A stretch of DNA of 64,000 bases from Cupriavidus basilensis (GTDB lineage: Bacteria; Pseudomonadota; Gammaproteobacteria; Burkholderiales; Burkholderiaceae): the NCBI RefSeq assembly GCF_029335485.1, contig NZ_JARJLM010000163.1, positions 18,918-82,917 on the forward strand, read 5' to 3'. Below the pieces are notes generated by a model that ran no database searches, had not been told where the DNA came from, and saw nothing but the letters and a program-made list of their open reading frames with translations. A program made the position numbers and the translations under genes. Shown one piece after another: positions 17,926 to 26,794 of the stretch; position 1 is the first letter of the stretch, and each line of letters starts with the position of its first letter.

Positions 17926-18267
17926 ATGTCAGTCAAACAGCCGACTGAGGAGACCCCCGAGGTGACAAACACGAAGTCCTTGCAGCTTCAGGCCAACGCC
18001 CTCGCCACCACGCTGGACGGCACACCCGGTTCCCTCTTGGCACTCGCGCATGCGGGCTACCGCCAATGGACAAAGGCCCGACACCTGAATTACCCGCCCG
18101 CGCGGCGCGACGAGTTGCTGCGAGAGATCCTGCATTTCTGCGCAGATACGCATCTGCTCGAGTGCCCGCCCGAACACCAGTGCCGTCCACAGGCGATAAC
18201 GGACATGCGGGACGCCCGCTATCCGCGCTACGCACGGCACAGGGTGTCGACGCACCGCATGCGATGA
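17926..18267 (+). CDS. Hypothetical protein
   Basis: This 113-residue open frame starts MSVKQPTEETPEVTNTKSL. A GTG at 17962 with GAGGAG upstream is an alternative start. The middle, SLLALAHAGYRQWTKARHLNYPPARRDELL, has a natural composition and suggests a short helical protein. The C-terminus is Arg-rich and less convincing. I do not recognise a family. It precedes the recombinase-like gene by 92 bp in the same direction. Confidence 0.4.
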   Translation: MSVKQPTEETPEVTNTKSLQLQANALATTLDGTPGSLLALAHAGYRQWTKARHLNYPPARRDELLREILHFCADTHLLECPPEHQCRPQAITDMRDARYPRYARHRVSTHRMR

Positions 18268-18340
18268 GTTTCCCCCCCCCTCCTTCCTGGGAGCCAATGC
18301 CGCCTCGCAGAGGCGGTAAGGTGTCGGGCAGCCTGGTTTT

Positions 18341-18356
18341 CAGTATATAAATACTG
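18341..18356. promoter_or_regulatory. Palindromic candidate operator before recombinase-like gene
   Basis: A palindrome CAGTAT-ATAA-ATACTG ends 3 bp before the ATG at 18359 and lies where a repressor would block translation or transcription start. A GC-rich hairpin (CCGCCTC-GCA-GAGGCGG, 18300-18316) lies just upstream without a T-run. Neither is assigned to a known regulator. Confidence 0.3.
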
Positions 18357-18358
18357 GC

Positions 18359-19279
18359 ATGGACAGATTTGACCGCCTCTGGCTAACCAATCCCACTCTT
18401 GCCTATGCAGACTGGCAAGCTCGCGAGGCCGCCGGCGTGGACCGGCGCCCGTTCTCCGCACGGTCCATCGTCCAGCACGAGGCGATGTTCGAACGCTTCC
18501 GACGGCACCTGCTGGCGGCCGGAGTCACCCTGGCCACCTTCGGCTCCGACCACATCGATGCCTTCTGGCAAGCGCCGGAGGCCGAATGCTACACCGCTGC
18601 GACCCGCATGCGATACCTGAAGCTGCTCGACAGGCTGTGCCGCCACCTGGTGGCCATCGGCGTGCGCGAGGGTAATCCTGCCGAGAAATTGGTACGCGAC
18701 GGCCAGTGGCCACAAGACGATCCCCTGCCGATCTTCCTCCCGGAAGACGCCGATGGCCAGCTGCAGGCCCATGTTCAGCCGCACGCCGGCGACGATCTGG
18801 CAGCGATCCGCAGCCGGGCCATCGTCGCCTTTTTTCTCGGCACCGGCGTCACGGTTGCAGAGGGCCGATCTGCCGAGGTGGCCGACCTGCAGCCCGCGGC
18901 CGCGCCGCCCTATCTGCATGTTCCCGCGCACGGCGCGCCTGATGCCCGCACCGTGCATCTGGACGCGTTCGCCGTTCCCATCCTTTCGGCCTGGCTCGTA
19001 CGTCGCGCCACCCTGCCGATCGCCAGCGATCTCTTGTTCTCGCTCAAGGCCGGCGGCACGCCGATTACGGAGATGAGCCTGGGCAAGATCGTGCGCGCCG
19101 CGCTGGAAACCATCGCTTTCGAGGCGGACGACATGAGCCCCCGAATCCTGCGCAATACATTCTGCCGGCGCCAGCTGCTCGCTGGCCGCTCGAGCGAGGA
19201 CGTCAGCAAGTTGATGGGCTTGGTCAGCTCAAGGACCTGCGACCGAATTGCCGCCACTCGAATAAGCGTCGGCGCATGA
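18359..19279 (+). CDS. Tyrosine recombinase-like protein lacking catalytic residues
   Basis: The protein is 306 residues with an N-terminal SAM-like core-binding domain (about residues 30-105) and a C-terminal catalytic-type domain. The domain order and spacing match XerC/D-like integrases. The key positions do not: the first arginine (TGLR.SE) reads GTGVTVAE, the HxxR box reads PRILR so only its arginine remains, the second histidine (LGH) reads MGL, and the terminal tyrosine appears to be Ile in CDRIAAT. It may bind DNA without cutting it. It lies 130 bp before an HU-like gene, so an architectural DNA role is possible. Alignment is by eye. Confidence 0.65.
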   Translation: MDRFDRLWLTNPTLAYADWQAREAAGVDRRPFSARSIVQHEAMFERFRRHLLAAGVTLATFGSDHIDAFWQAPEAECYTAATRMRYLKLLDRLCRHLVAIGVREGNPAEKLVRDGQWPQDDPLPIFLPEDADGQLQAHVQPHAGDDLAAIRSRAIVAFFLGTGVTVAEGRSAEVADLQPAAAPPYLHVPAHGAPDARTVHLDAFAVPILSAWLVRRATLPIASDLLFSLKAGGTPITEMSLGKIVRAALETIAFEADDMSPRILRNTFCRRQLLAGRSSEDVSKLMGLVSSRTCDRIAATRISVGA

Positions 19280-19408
19280 TCGAACCTGCAGCAGTGTTGA
19301 AAACACGACGGTGGATCACAGTTTGCCTGGATTTTGCTATCCTCCACTCAGCGCCAATGCCGCCGGCACGCTGGCGCCTCACTTAATCGACAACGAGTAC
19401 CCGTCCAT

Positions 19409-19840
19409 ATGGCAACCAAAACTAAACCTGTCGCGAAGAACGCCACGCCAGTGGCCAAAAAAGTAGCACCGGCCAAGAAGGCGGCACCGGCCAAGAAGAC
19501 CGCAGCAGCAGTTGCACCCGTCGCCAAACCACTGGCGGAGAAGTTCAACAAGTCCAGCCTGCTCGCCCACTTGGTCGCAAAGACCGAGCTGGACGTCAAG
19601 ACCGTGAAGACCGTGTTGGCTCATCTGGAAAACACAGTCCTGAGCGCCGTGCACAAGAAGGGCGCAGGCGAGTTCACCCTTCCCGGCCTGTTCAAGGTGG
19701 TGGCCACCCAAGTGCCAGCAACCAAGAAGCGTTTCGGCAAGAACCCATTCACCGGTGTCGACCAGTGGTTTGCAGCCAAGCCGGCGACTGTGAAGGTAAA
19801 GGTCCGCCCGCTGAAGAAACTGAAGGACGCGGCCCTGTAG
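19409..19840 (+). CDS. HU-like DNA-binding protein with Lys/Ala-rich tail
   Basis: The protein is 143 residues. Residues 1-45 are a low-complexity basic tail with repeated AKKxAP units, like eukaryotic H1 and Bordetella H1-type proteins. Residues 46-143 form an HU/IHF fold: FNKSSLLAHLVAKTELDVK, then the beta arm region with GKNPFTG and the end VKVRPLKKLKDA. It should bind and compact DNA. Such tailed HU proteins are typical of Cupriavidus, Ralstonia and Burkholderia. The basic N-terminal tail gives the gene a repetitive GCCAAGAAG-rich start. Confidence 0.9.
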   Translation: MATKTKPVAKNATPVAKKVAPAKKAAPAKKTAAAVAPVAKPLAEKFNKSSLLAHLVAKTELDVKTVKTVLAHLENTVLSAVHKKGAGEFTLPGLFKVVATQVPATKKRFGKNPFTGVDQWFAAKPATVKVKVRPLKKLKDAAL

Positions 19841-19885
19841 GCGCATCAGACCTCCCGGACGAAGGCAGGCTATCTCCTCGAGGAG

Positions 19886-20182
19886 TTGGACATCGTCGAC
19901 ATAGATAGCCTGGTTTTCCAGTGTCCCGCTGATGCCGTCGGGAATCTGTGGCGAATCGAGTTCGATCTCGCCTCACCTCCGGCCTGGCGCGTGTTCGCGC
20001 AGTTCACAGCAAGGAACTACTACGACCCCGAAGTAAGTGCCCAGCCCGCGCAGTTCCACGTCCAGACGCGCGCGCTGGACGGAACCGCCCTGCAGCCTGA
20101 CCTATTCGGAAGAACTGGCATGAGCTACCGCATCGAGTATGCACATCGCACCTTCAGAGCCGACGGTAGCGAGTTCGGATGA
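19886..20182 (+). CDS. Hypothetical protein (TTG start uncertain)
   Basis: This 98-residue frame begins at TTG 19886 with GAGGAG directly upstream. The frame is also open back to the HU stop, so the true start is unclear. The sequence (IDSLVFQCPADAVGNLWRI ... PPAWRVFAQFTARNYYDPE) has normal protein composition and alternating hydrophobic strands. No family is recognised. It converges on rhmD, with only 3 bp between the two stops. Confidence 0.4.
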   Translation: MDIVDIDSLVFQCPADAVGNLWRIEFDLASPPAWRVFAQFTARNYYDPEVSAQPAQFHVQTRALDGTALQPDLFGRTGMSYRIEYAHRTFRADGSEFG

Positions 20183-20185
20183 GTC

Positions 20186-21373
20186 TCATCGCCCGAAGGG
20201 CCGATGCAAATGCAGCTCAGGGTTGAGGCGCACGCCGAAGCCGGGCGCATCCAGTGCAGAGACCTTTATGCGCCCGTTCACCGGCACTGGTTCGTCAAGC
20301 AATTGCGGATGGAACATCGGTACGATCTCGTCCGCGCCAGGCGACATGTTCAGGAATTCAGCAAACGGACTGTTGTGCCGCGTGATGACGAAGTGATAGC
20401 TGTAGACCGACGAGCCGTGAGGGACAACCAGCTTTCCATGCGCATCGGCCAATGCCGCGATCTTTACCAGCTCAGTAATGCCGCCGCACCAGCCGACATC
20501 CGGTTGCAGGATGTCGCAGCATTCCATTTCCAGCAACATGCGAAAGCCCCAGCGCGTAGCCTCATGTTCCCCGGTGCTCACGAGCATGCCGCGCGGTACA
20601 TTGCGGCGTAGCTCGGCGTAGCCCCAGTAATCGTCGGGCGGCAAGGCCTCCTCGATCCACTTCATCCCGAACTCGTTGTAGGCGGACTGAGCGAGACGGG
20701 TAGCATAGTCGACATCCAGGCTCATCCAGCAGTCGTACATCAGCCAGAAATCCGGACCGCATTTTTTACGCATGTCAGCGAGCAATTCCAGATTCTTCCT
20801 CAGGCCCTCCTTGCCTTCCGCAGGGCCGTGGTGCAACGGCATCTTGCCGCCGATGAAGCCTTGCTGTTTGGCGAAGTCGGGCCGCGCGCCAGTCATATAG
20901 AACTGAAGTTCATCACGCACCGGACCGCCAAGCAGCGCGTGAACAGGCTCCTTGCGGACCTTGGCCAACAGGTCCCACAGCGCCAAGTCCACACCCGAGA
21001 TGGCGTTGAGGACGATGCCCTTGCGTCCGTAGTAAAGTGTTGCGTTGAACATCTGGTCCCAGATTTTCTCGATGTCCGTCACCTTCTGGCCCTCGATGAA
21101 GCGGGCGAGGTGGTTCTCGACAATCCAGCAGCCGAGGTCGCCGCCTGTCGTGACAGCAAAGCCCACGGTGCCATCGCTCGCTTCGAGCTCCACCACCAGC
21201 GTGCCAAGCACGTTGAGGCCGAAGCTCCGGCGGCTCTGCCGGTACTCGGGGTACTTGGACATTGGCGTGGCAATGTGATTGTCGATCCAGTGACCGTCAC
21301 CTTGGTCGTGATAGTCGGCGCCAGCGCCGCGCAGGGTGAAAGCGCGAACGTGCTTGATGGTAGGCATGGACAT
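20186..21373 (-). CDS. rhmD: L-rhamnonate dehydratase
   Basis: The protein is 395 residues of the enolase superfamily. It matches the E. coli RhmD sequence I recall along its length: [20 protein letters not shown] near the start, then [19 protein letters not shown]. Metal ligands sit in LMYDCW (Asp), WIEEALPP (Glu) and STGEHE (Glu), and the base is His in [10 protein letters not shown]. It removes water from L-rhamnonate to give 2-keto-3-deoxy-L-rhamnonate. An ATG two codons downstream (21367) is an alternative start. It is the last gene of a leftward operon with a transporter, an SDR and an FAH-family hydrolase. Confidence 0.93.
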   Translation of the reverse strand: MSMPTIKHVRAFTLRGAGADYHDQGDGHWIDNHIATPMSKYPEYRQSRRSFGLNVLGTLVVELEASDGTVGFAVTTGGDLGCWIVENHLARFIEGQKVTDIEKIWDQMFNATLYYGRKGIVLNAISGVDLALWDLLAKVRKEPVHALLGGPVRDELQFYMTGARPDFAKQQGFIGGKMPLHHGPAEGKEGLRKNLELLADMRKKCGPDFWLMYDCWMSLDVDYATRLAQSAYNEFGMKWIEEALPPDDYWGYAELRRNVPRGMLVSTGEHEATRWGFRMLLEMECCDILQPDVGWCGGITELVKIAALADAHGKLVVPHGSSVYSYHFVITRHNSPFAEFLNMSPGADEIVPMFHPQLLDEPVPVNGRIKVSALDAPGFGVRLNPELHLHRPFGR

Positions 21374-21436
21374 TTGGGAACTCCTGCAAAATGCTCGGTT
21401 GTTTGGTCGGAGGTGGTCGGGGCGAGCGGCTTGGGT

Positions 21437-22753
21437 TCAAGCCGAGTGTGTTCCGGGATTTGCCACGGAAGTGGCAGCACTCGGGCTGCGGAGTTTCAGG
21501 AACAGCAGTGCGCCGATCGCGGTGGTGATAGCGAGAAGATTGAGCCCGGCACTCGGCGATGCGAAGGCCTGCTCCGCCCATGTCTTGACATTCGGCGCGA
21601 CAAATCCGCCGAGTGCGCCGAGCGAATTGATCAGAGCGATGCCGCCAGCAGCCGCGGCCCCACCCAGGTAGTTTGTCGGGAAGGTCCAGAACAGCGGCTG
21701 CACCCCGATGAAGCCAGCGGCCGCGAAGCACAGGGCAATCAGCGCGACTGTCGGAGATGCCGCATTGACGGAGAGCGCGATGCCGGCGGCCGCCACGGCC
21801 AGCGTGGCAAGCGCGATGCGCTCATGGTGTCCGTGCCGCTCGGCCATTCGCGGAAGGAAGTAGGCCGCCGCGAGCGCACAGACCCAGGGGATCGCCGTTA
21901 CCAGGCCGACTTCGAAGCCGACCTTCTTACCCAGCAGCGCTGCCACTTGCGTCGGCAGGTAGAACACCACGCCATACACACTGACCTGAATCAGGAAGTA
22001 GATGAGCGATAGGAACAGCACCCGGCCGTTGCCCAACGCGCGCAATACCGTGCTCGGTCCATGCGAGGATTTGATTTGCTCTTCGCTATCGATGGCCGAA
22101 GCGAGGACATCGCGCTCGGCGGGGGACAGCCATTTCGCATCACGTGGGGTGTTGTCGAGATACCAGTACGCCCACACGCCCACAATCGTCGCGAGCAGCC
22201 CTTCGACCATGAAAAGCCATTGCCAGCCCTTGAAGCCCAGCAGACCATCGAGCTCGAGCAGCATGCCAGAGAGGGGGCTGCCGAAGATGAATGCGAGGGG
22301 CGCGCCAAAGTAGAACATCCCCATCACGCGAGTGCGTGCACGCGCCGGGAACCACTTCGTCAAATAGTAGATGACGCCGGGAAAGAATCCCGCCTCCGCA
22401 ACCCCTAGCAGGAAGCGCAGCGCATAAAAGCCGGTTTCGCTGTGGACAAACATCAGGGCAGCGGAGACCAGTCCCCACGTCACCATGATCCGCGACATCC
22501 AGATGCGGGCGCCAACGCGGTGCATGATCAGATTGCTCGGCACTTCGAGTAACGCGTAGCCGAGAAAGAACACACCGGCACCGAGTGCGAACATTGCATC
22601 GGAGATGCCGGTGTCGAGCTGGAAAGCCTTCTTTGCGAAGCCGACGTTGGCGCGGTCCAGAAAGGCAAGCACGTACATCAGCAGTAGAAATGGCACCAGG
22701 CGTACGATCGCCTTGGCGGTTACCGACTCAAGGGCCGGACGATGGGCAGTCAT
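21437..22753 (-). CDS. MFS transporter, anion:cation symporter family (likely rhamnonate uptake)
   Basis: The protein is 438 residues with 12 predicted membrane segments. ACS-family features are [19 protein letters not shown] near residue 28 and [20 protein letters not shown] near residue 115. Members import sugar acids and other organic anions. Its place between rhmD and the SDR gene makes L-rhamnonate (or a related sugar acid) the likely substrate. It is 102 bp downstream of the SDR gene. Confidence 0.9.
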   Translation of the reverse strand: MTAHRPALESVTAKAIVRLVPFLLLMYVLAFLDRANVGFAKKAFQLDTGISDAMFALGAGVFFLGYALLEVPSNLIMHRVGARIWMSRIMVTWGLVSAALMFVHSETGFYALRFLLGVAEAGFFPGVIYYLTKWFPARARTRVMGMFYFGAPLAFIFGSPLSGMLLELDGLLGFKGWQWLFMVEGLLATIVGVWAYWYLDNTPRDAKWLSPAERDVLASAIDSEEQIKSSHGPSTVLRALGNGRVLFLSLIYFLIQVSVYGVVFYLPTQVAALLGKKVGFEVGLVTAIPWVCALAAAYFLPRMAERHGHHERIALATLAVAAAGIALSVNAASPTVALIALCFAAAGFIGVQPLFWTFPTNYLGGAAAAGGIALINSLGALGGFVAPNVKTWAEQAFASPSAGLNLLAITTAIGALLFLKLRSPSAATSVANPGTHSA

Positions 22754-22855
22754 GATGTGCGTCTCCTGGGCGCGGCGGCCTTGCAGGCCCGCGCGCGCCT
22801 TTTATTGTTTGGTACATGGAATCCCGGCCTGACTGACGCAGGCCTGCGTCCAGGC

Positions 22856-23608
22856 TCAGTAGGTGGCGCGCCCGCCAGAGAGGTCGAACACGGCCCCGGT
22901 GCTGAACGCGCAATCTTCGGTTGTCAGCCAGGTGATCATCGAGGCGGCCTCGTCAACTTCAAGGAAGCGCCCCATGGGGATCTTGGACAGCATGAACTCG
23001 ATGTGTTCGGCTTTCATCGAATTGAAGATCGGCGTCTTGGCAGCGGCAGGCGTAACCGCGTTAACCAGTACGCCGCTCTTAGCCAATTCCTTGCCGAGTG
23101 ATTTGGTCAGCCCGATCAGGCCAGCCTTGGAAGCGCTGTAGTGTGAGGCGTTGGGGTTGCCCTCCTTGCCGGCCACAGATGCGATGTTGACAATGCGTCC
23201 GTAGGCCTGTTTGATCATCTGAGGCGCGACGGCGCGGCACGTCAGGTAGCTGCCGATCAGGTTCACCTCGATCACGCGGCGCCACACATCTGGTTCCAGT
23301 TCCCATGTCGAGCCGTTGCCGCCCGTGATCCCAGCGCTGTTGACCAGGGCATCGATGCGGCCGAGCTTGCCTAGAGTCGCCTTCGTGGCGGCATCGACAG
23401 ATGCTTCGTCAGTCAGTTCAACCACTTCAGTGTTGACCTTGCCGAATTGGGCCAGGGCGTTACGAGCCGTGGTGAGCTGGACTTCGTTGATATCCCACAG
23501 TGCCACCTCGGCGCCCGACCTCAGCATGCGTTCCGCGACGGCGTATCCGATGCCCTGAGCGCCGCCAGTGACGATGGCCACGCGGCCTTTCATGTCGAGC
23601 TGGTTCAT
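22856..23608 (-). CDS. SDR dehydrogenase (probable 2-keto-3-deoxy-L-rhamnonate dehydrogenase)
   Basis: The protein is 250 residues. The ATG at 23608 is set by the SDR start MNQLDMKGRVAIVTGG and overlaps the stop of the FAH-family gene (ATGA). The cofactor motif is TGGAQGIG, followed by NSAG, the active-site Ser in IASVAGKEG and YSASK. Asp in ALWDIN suggests NAD. In the diketo-hydrolase pathway of L-rhamnose breakdown, an SDR oxidises 2-keto-3-deoxy-rhamnonate at C4; the neighbours rhmD and FAH hydrolase are the steps before and after, which supports this role. Confidence 0.88.
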   Translation of the reverse strand: MNQLDMKGRVAIVTGGAQGIGYAVAERMLRSGAEVALWDINEVQLTTARNALAQFGKVNTEVVELTDEASVDAATKATLGKLGRIDALVNSAGITGGNGSTWELEPDVWRRVIEVNLIGSYLTCRAVAPQMIKQAYGRIVNIASVAGKEGNPNASHYSASKAGLIGLTKSLGKELAKSGVLVNAVTPAAAKTPIFNSMKAEHIEFMLSKIPMGRFLEVDEAASMITWLTTEDCAFSTGAVFDLSGGRATY

Positions 23609-24468
23609 TGTGCGCCCTCCACATTGGCAGGCACAGTGCGCTGGCGCTGCTCGCCGAGCCCAGTGATGCCGAGCCGCATGACCTGGCCCGCGCCGAGATA
23701 GACTGGAACGGGCTTCTGGCCGAGGCCCACGCCCGGAGGTGTGCCGGTGGAGATCACATCGCCCGGCTGCAGGCTCATGAAATGGCTGATATAGGAGACC
23801 AGCGTCGGCACGTCGAAGATCATCGTGCTCGTGTTTCCATTCTGGTAGCACTTGCCGTCTACCTCTAGCCAGAGTGCAAGCGCCTGCGCGTCGGGGACTT
23901 CGTCCCTGGTCACCAGCCAGGGGCCCATCGGGCCAAATGTGTCGCAGCTCTTGCCCTTGTCCCACTGGCCGCCGCGTTCGAGTTGGTAGGCGCGCTCCGA
24001 AACATCGTTGACGATGCAATAGCCGGCCACGTGGTCCAGCGCATCCGCCTTCGACACATATCGCGCGGTCTTTCCGATCACCACTCCGAGTTCCACTTCC
24101 CAGTCGACCTTCTCAGCGCGGGGCGGGATTTCGACGTCGTCATTGGGGCCCACGATTGCGCTGGTGGCTTTCATGAACAGCACCGGCTCGGTCGGTATCG
24201 CCATATTGGATTCCGCCGCATGGTCGGAATAGTTCAGGCCGACGCAAACCATCTTGCCCACCGCGCCAACGCAAGGGCCAACGCGGGGCAAGCCCTCCAC
24301 TAGCGGCAGGGTCGCCGGATCTATGGCCGCCAGGCGTGCCACCGATTCAGGGGAAATGGTGGCGCCCGTGACATCGGGAATGTGGGCGGAAAGATCGCGG
24401 ATGCGGCCCCGTTCATCGACCATCCCTGGCCGTTCCTGGCCTGCCGCGCCATAGCGGATCAGCTTCAT
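23605..24468 (-). CDS. FAH-family hydrolase (probable 2,4-diketo-3-deoxy-L-rhamnonate hydrolase)
   Basis: The protein is 287 residues. The ATG at 24468 gives MKLIRYGAAGQERPG, the usual family start; upstream sequence to 24663 runs into the divergent LysR gene and is rejected. The C-terminal FAH domain has VGLNYSDHAAES, the metal ligands in VDWEVELGVVIGK and GPWLVTRDEVPD. In the rhamnose/fucose diketo pathways this enzyme splits the diketo acid to pyruvate and L-lactate. It is the first gene of the operon after the divergent promoter region. Confidence 0.9.
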   Translation of the reverse strand: MKLIRYGAAGQERPGMVDERGRIRDLSAHIPDVTGATISPESVARLAAIDPATLPLVEGLPRVGPCVGAVGKMVCVGLNYSDHAAESNMAIPTEPVLFMKATSAIVGPNDDVEIPPRAEKVDWEVELGVVIGKTARYVSKADALDHVAGYCIVNDVSERAYQLERGGQWDKGKSCDTFGPMGPWLVTRDEVPDAQALALWLEVDGKCYQNGNTSTMIFDVPTLVSYISHFMSLQPGDVISTGTPPGVGLGQKPVPVYLGAGQVMRLGITGLGEQRQRTVPANVEGAQ

Positions 24469-24552
24469 TGTGTCTCCTGTCTGTCGGTGTGGAATGCGTT
24501 GAACTGTATGTGGAGCCGCTATATCATTCCAATCGAAAGATACGAAGAAGCA

Positions 24553-24567
24553 ATTCCATTTTGGAAT
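24553..24567. promoter_or_regulatory. Candidate LysR operator of the rhamnonate operon
   Basis: A 15-bp palindrome ATTCCA-TTT-TGGAAT lies 16 bp upstream of the LysR ATG in the 115-bp divergent region. A second ATTCCA half-site (24525-24530) is 28 bp further left, towards the operon. This layout fits LysR recognition and activation sites. It is an inference from symmetry. Confidence 0.4.
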
Positions 24568-24583
24568 ATGAAGGAGACTGGAA

Positions 24584-25528
24584 ATGCCGTTGACGCCCCG
24601 CTTGGTGAACCGTCTCAAACTCAAGCACTGGGCTCTCTTGAGTGCATTGAGCGACACACCCACGTTGAATCAGGCTGCGGCGCTCATCAATGTGACCCAG
24701 CCTTCCGCCACGAAGATGCTGGCGGATATCGAGCAAGCCTTTGGTTTCCCCATTTTTGAGCGTCACGCGCGCGGCATGCGGGCGACGCCGCTGGGGCAGG
24801 AGGTGGTGGCATACGCGCGGCAAACGCAGGCTAGCCTGGCTCGCTTTCTGGAGGATCTCGAAACCAAGCGGCGTGGCGGCCATGGCCATCTCGTTCTCGG
24901 CGCGATCATGGGGGCGGCCCCGGATCTCGTCGCCGCGGCGGTGGCGGATATCAAGCGCGAACGGCCACGCCTGAACGTGCGAATCCTTGGCGATACCAGT
25001 GACCAGATTGACGTTCTGCTGGAGAGGCACGAGATCGAACTCGCCGTGGGCCGATTCACCGGGCCGCTAGACCACAACAAGTTCGACTTCTCGGCGCTGT
25101 CCGACGAACCGCTACGCATCGTCGTTCGCAATGGACATCCGCTCGCGCAGTTTGAGCAACTGAATTGGGAAGAGTTGGTGCGCTGGCCATGGGTGCTACA
25201 GACACTGACCAGCCCGGCGCGCTTGATGTTGGAAGAGCAGTTCGCGCAGGCGCACGTGTCCACTCCGGAAGACGTGATCGAGTGCTCTTCGATTTTTGCA
25301 ACCTTGCAACTCTTGCAGTCCGGTGACGCCGTCGCGATGTTGCCGGAATCGGTCGTGCGGGATCACGTCAGGGCAAGTTTGCTGGCAACGCTGCCGATCG
25401 TCATCGGGCTGGACTTGAAGGCATTCGGCGTGCTGACGCGCAAAGATGAGCCGCTCTCGGAAGTGGCGCAGAGATTTATCTCGCATCTTCAAGGCAGAGC
25501 AAAGTCGAAGGCGGCCGCGGGGCCATAA
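24584..25528 (+). CDS. LysR-family regulator of the rhamnonate operon
   Basis: The protein is 314 residues. The helix-turn-helix is offset by about 10 residues (LKLKHWALLSALSDTPTLNQAA ... QPSATKMLADIEQ), typical of the GbpR/CbrR-like sugar-acid branch. The co-inducer domain begins near residue 100. AAGGAG lies 9 bases before the ATG. It is divergent from the FAH-SDR-MFS-rhmD operon and most likely controls it. Confidence 0.9.
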   Translation: MPLTPRLVNRLKLKHWALLSALSDTPTLNQAAALINVTQPSATKMLADIEQAFGFPIFERHARGMRATPLGQEVVAYARQTQASLARFLEDLETKRRGGHGHLVLGAIMGAAPDLVAAAVADIKRERPRLNVRILGDTSDQIDVLLERHEIELAVGRFTGPLDHNKFDFSALSDEPLRIVVRNGHPLAQFEQLNWEELVRWPWVLQTLTSPARLMLEEQFAQAHVSTPEDVIECSSIFATLQLLQSGDAVAMLPESVVRDHVRASLLATLPIVIGLDLKAFGVLTRKDEPLSEVAQRFISHLQGRAKSKAAAGP

Positions 25529-25544
25529 GCGGTCGCGACGCTCA

Positions 25545-26111
25545 TCAAGCAAGCGGCGCGCGACCAGGAATAGTTACTGGGGGTAGAAGGGTGGGGAGAG
25601 TCCCCATACATCCACGGATGCTGGCAGATCCAATAGCCACGGCGACGACTCGCTGGACGTAGGCGGCGAGATGGGCAAGGGACGAATTCATGCCGATCCC
25701 ATGGTCTGTCTGAGAAATGCCGGACGGAACGTTTTCGGCAACGACCGTGACGACCGTACCGCCCGCTGCCACCTCCAGCACCCAGGGCATCGTCATCATC
25801 CCGGCGAAAGTCGGATCGGTCGAGGTACACTCGAACATCTGGACGATGCGCTGCTGCGGCACCAGCGCGACGAAGCTCCCGACCACCACTTCCGCGTTGG
25901 CCGTTGACTTGCCAGGGGCCGAAGCGAAGGTGAATGTCATCTGGATCCGCCCGCCGATGCGCGGCTCGAAGACCTGGATCGCCATAGTCGCACCTTCAGG
26001 CGCCGACCATTTCGCCATAGCCTCGCGCACCACGAAAGCCTGGTAGATCGCCGCGGGCGACGCCTTGATGAGTCTTGACGCCGCGTCGCGGCGCACCGTC
26101 GAAGGGGTCAT
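25545..26111 (-). CDS. SRPBCC/AHSA1-family protein
   Basis: The protein is 188 residues from the ATG at 26111. It has the START-like fold signature of the AHSA1 group: AAIYQAFVVREAMAKWSAPEG near residue 20, then FEPRIGGRIQMTFTF, and a C-terminal helix with GMNSSLAHLAAYVQ. Such domains bind small hydrophobic ligands; no specific activity can be given. About 35 residues after the helix look out of family and may reflect a frameshift that extended the frame. An in-frame start at 26165 is possible but not needed. Confidence 0.75.
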   Translation of the reverse strand: MTPSTVRRDAASRLIKASPAAIYQAFVVREAMAKWSAPEGATMAIQVFEPRIGGRIQMTFTFASAPGKSTANAEVVVGSFVALVPQQRIVQMFECTSTDPTFAGMMTMPWVLEVAAGGTVVTVVAENVPSGISQTDHGIGMNSSLAHLAAYVQRVVAVAIGSASIRGCMGTLPTLLPPVTIPGRAPLA

Positions 26112-26224
26112 GGCTTTGCTCTCACAGTCAGCAGCGGTGAGCACCAAGAGAACAAAGGGGCGCATTGAAGCGCCCCAAAAACCGATCAGATGACGATCCG
26201 CCCCGCCAGCCGAGCATCGCGCGC

Positions 26225-26531
26225 TTAGGCGCTCAGACGCTTCCCGGCACGAGAGTGCAAGTCGCGTTCGATCGGCAACCCCAGCCGTCCGCGCACGGCC
26301 GCCAGTTCCTGCAGGCTGATCCAGCCCAGCTCAGGCATCCCCAGGCCCAGGTCGCACAAGCCGAAAGCATGGTCATGCTCGTCCGGGTCAATCTCGGTCA
26401 GCAGCCGGGTCCGGCATCCGGCGTGAACAGCTTGACCACGTGCGCGGATCGAAGTCCGGGTTCTGCAACGATTCGCGGCCATTGGCCAGCAGCACCAGAC
26501 GCTGCTCATCGGTGATGAATGCGTAGCTCAT
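26225..26531 (-). pseudogene. DUF2958 plasmid protein, two frameshifts
   Basis: The start (MSYAFITDEQRLVLLANGRE, ATG at 26531) and the end (LLTEIDPDEHDHAFGLCDLG and ELGWISLQELAAVRGRLGLP) of a DUF2958 protein are in different frames. The middle, HVVKLFTPDAGPG, is in a third. One indel lies near 26440-26448 and another near 26405-26415. Intact members are about 110 residues and occur on plasmids and integrative elements of Burkholderiales. This is a marker of a decayed mobile element inside the catabolic region. Confidence 0.75.
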
Positions 26532-26794
26532 GGTGAACTCCTGAAGGCCGCCGGGCGGAATTGCCCGTCTCCTCCGGGTCACGGCACAGCGCAAGCAGTC
26601 AAGGGTCGCAGACGGTCATAGGCCGCCAGCGTGAAAGGCACGCACCGCCCTTGACGGCGAGAACGCCGTGGCACGATGAAGGGAAGAGCAAGCCGCCCGT
26701 ACCCTGTCCACCACACACCCTCGCCTCTCGGCAAGCGCAGCACGCAGGCTCGGATCAACAAGCCGAGCCGCAAGCGCCAAGGGATCAACGCCAT

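Noticed and set aside
18341-18356. LexA box before the recombinase-like gene
   Set aside because: The palindrome is CAGTAT...ATACTG, not CTG-N10-CAG, so it does not fit LexA.
24520-24583. Possible tRNA or riboswitch in the divergent rhamnonate promoter
   Set aside because: No cloverleaf or known aptamer pattern; the ATTCCA repeats fit a LysR operator.
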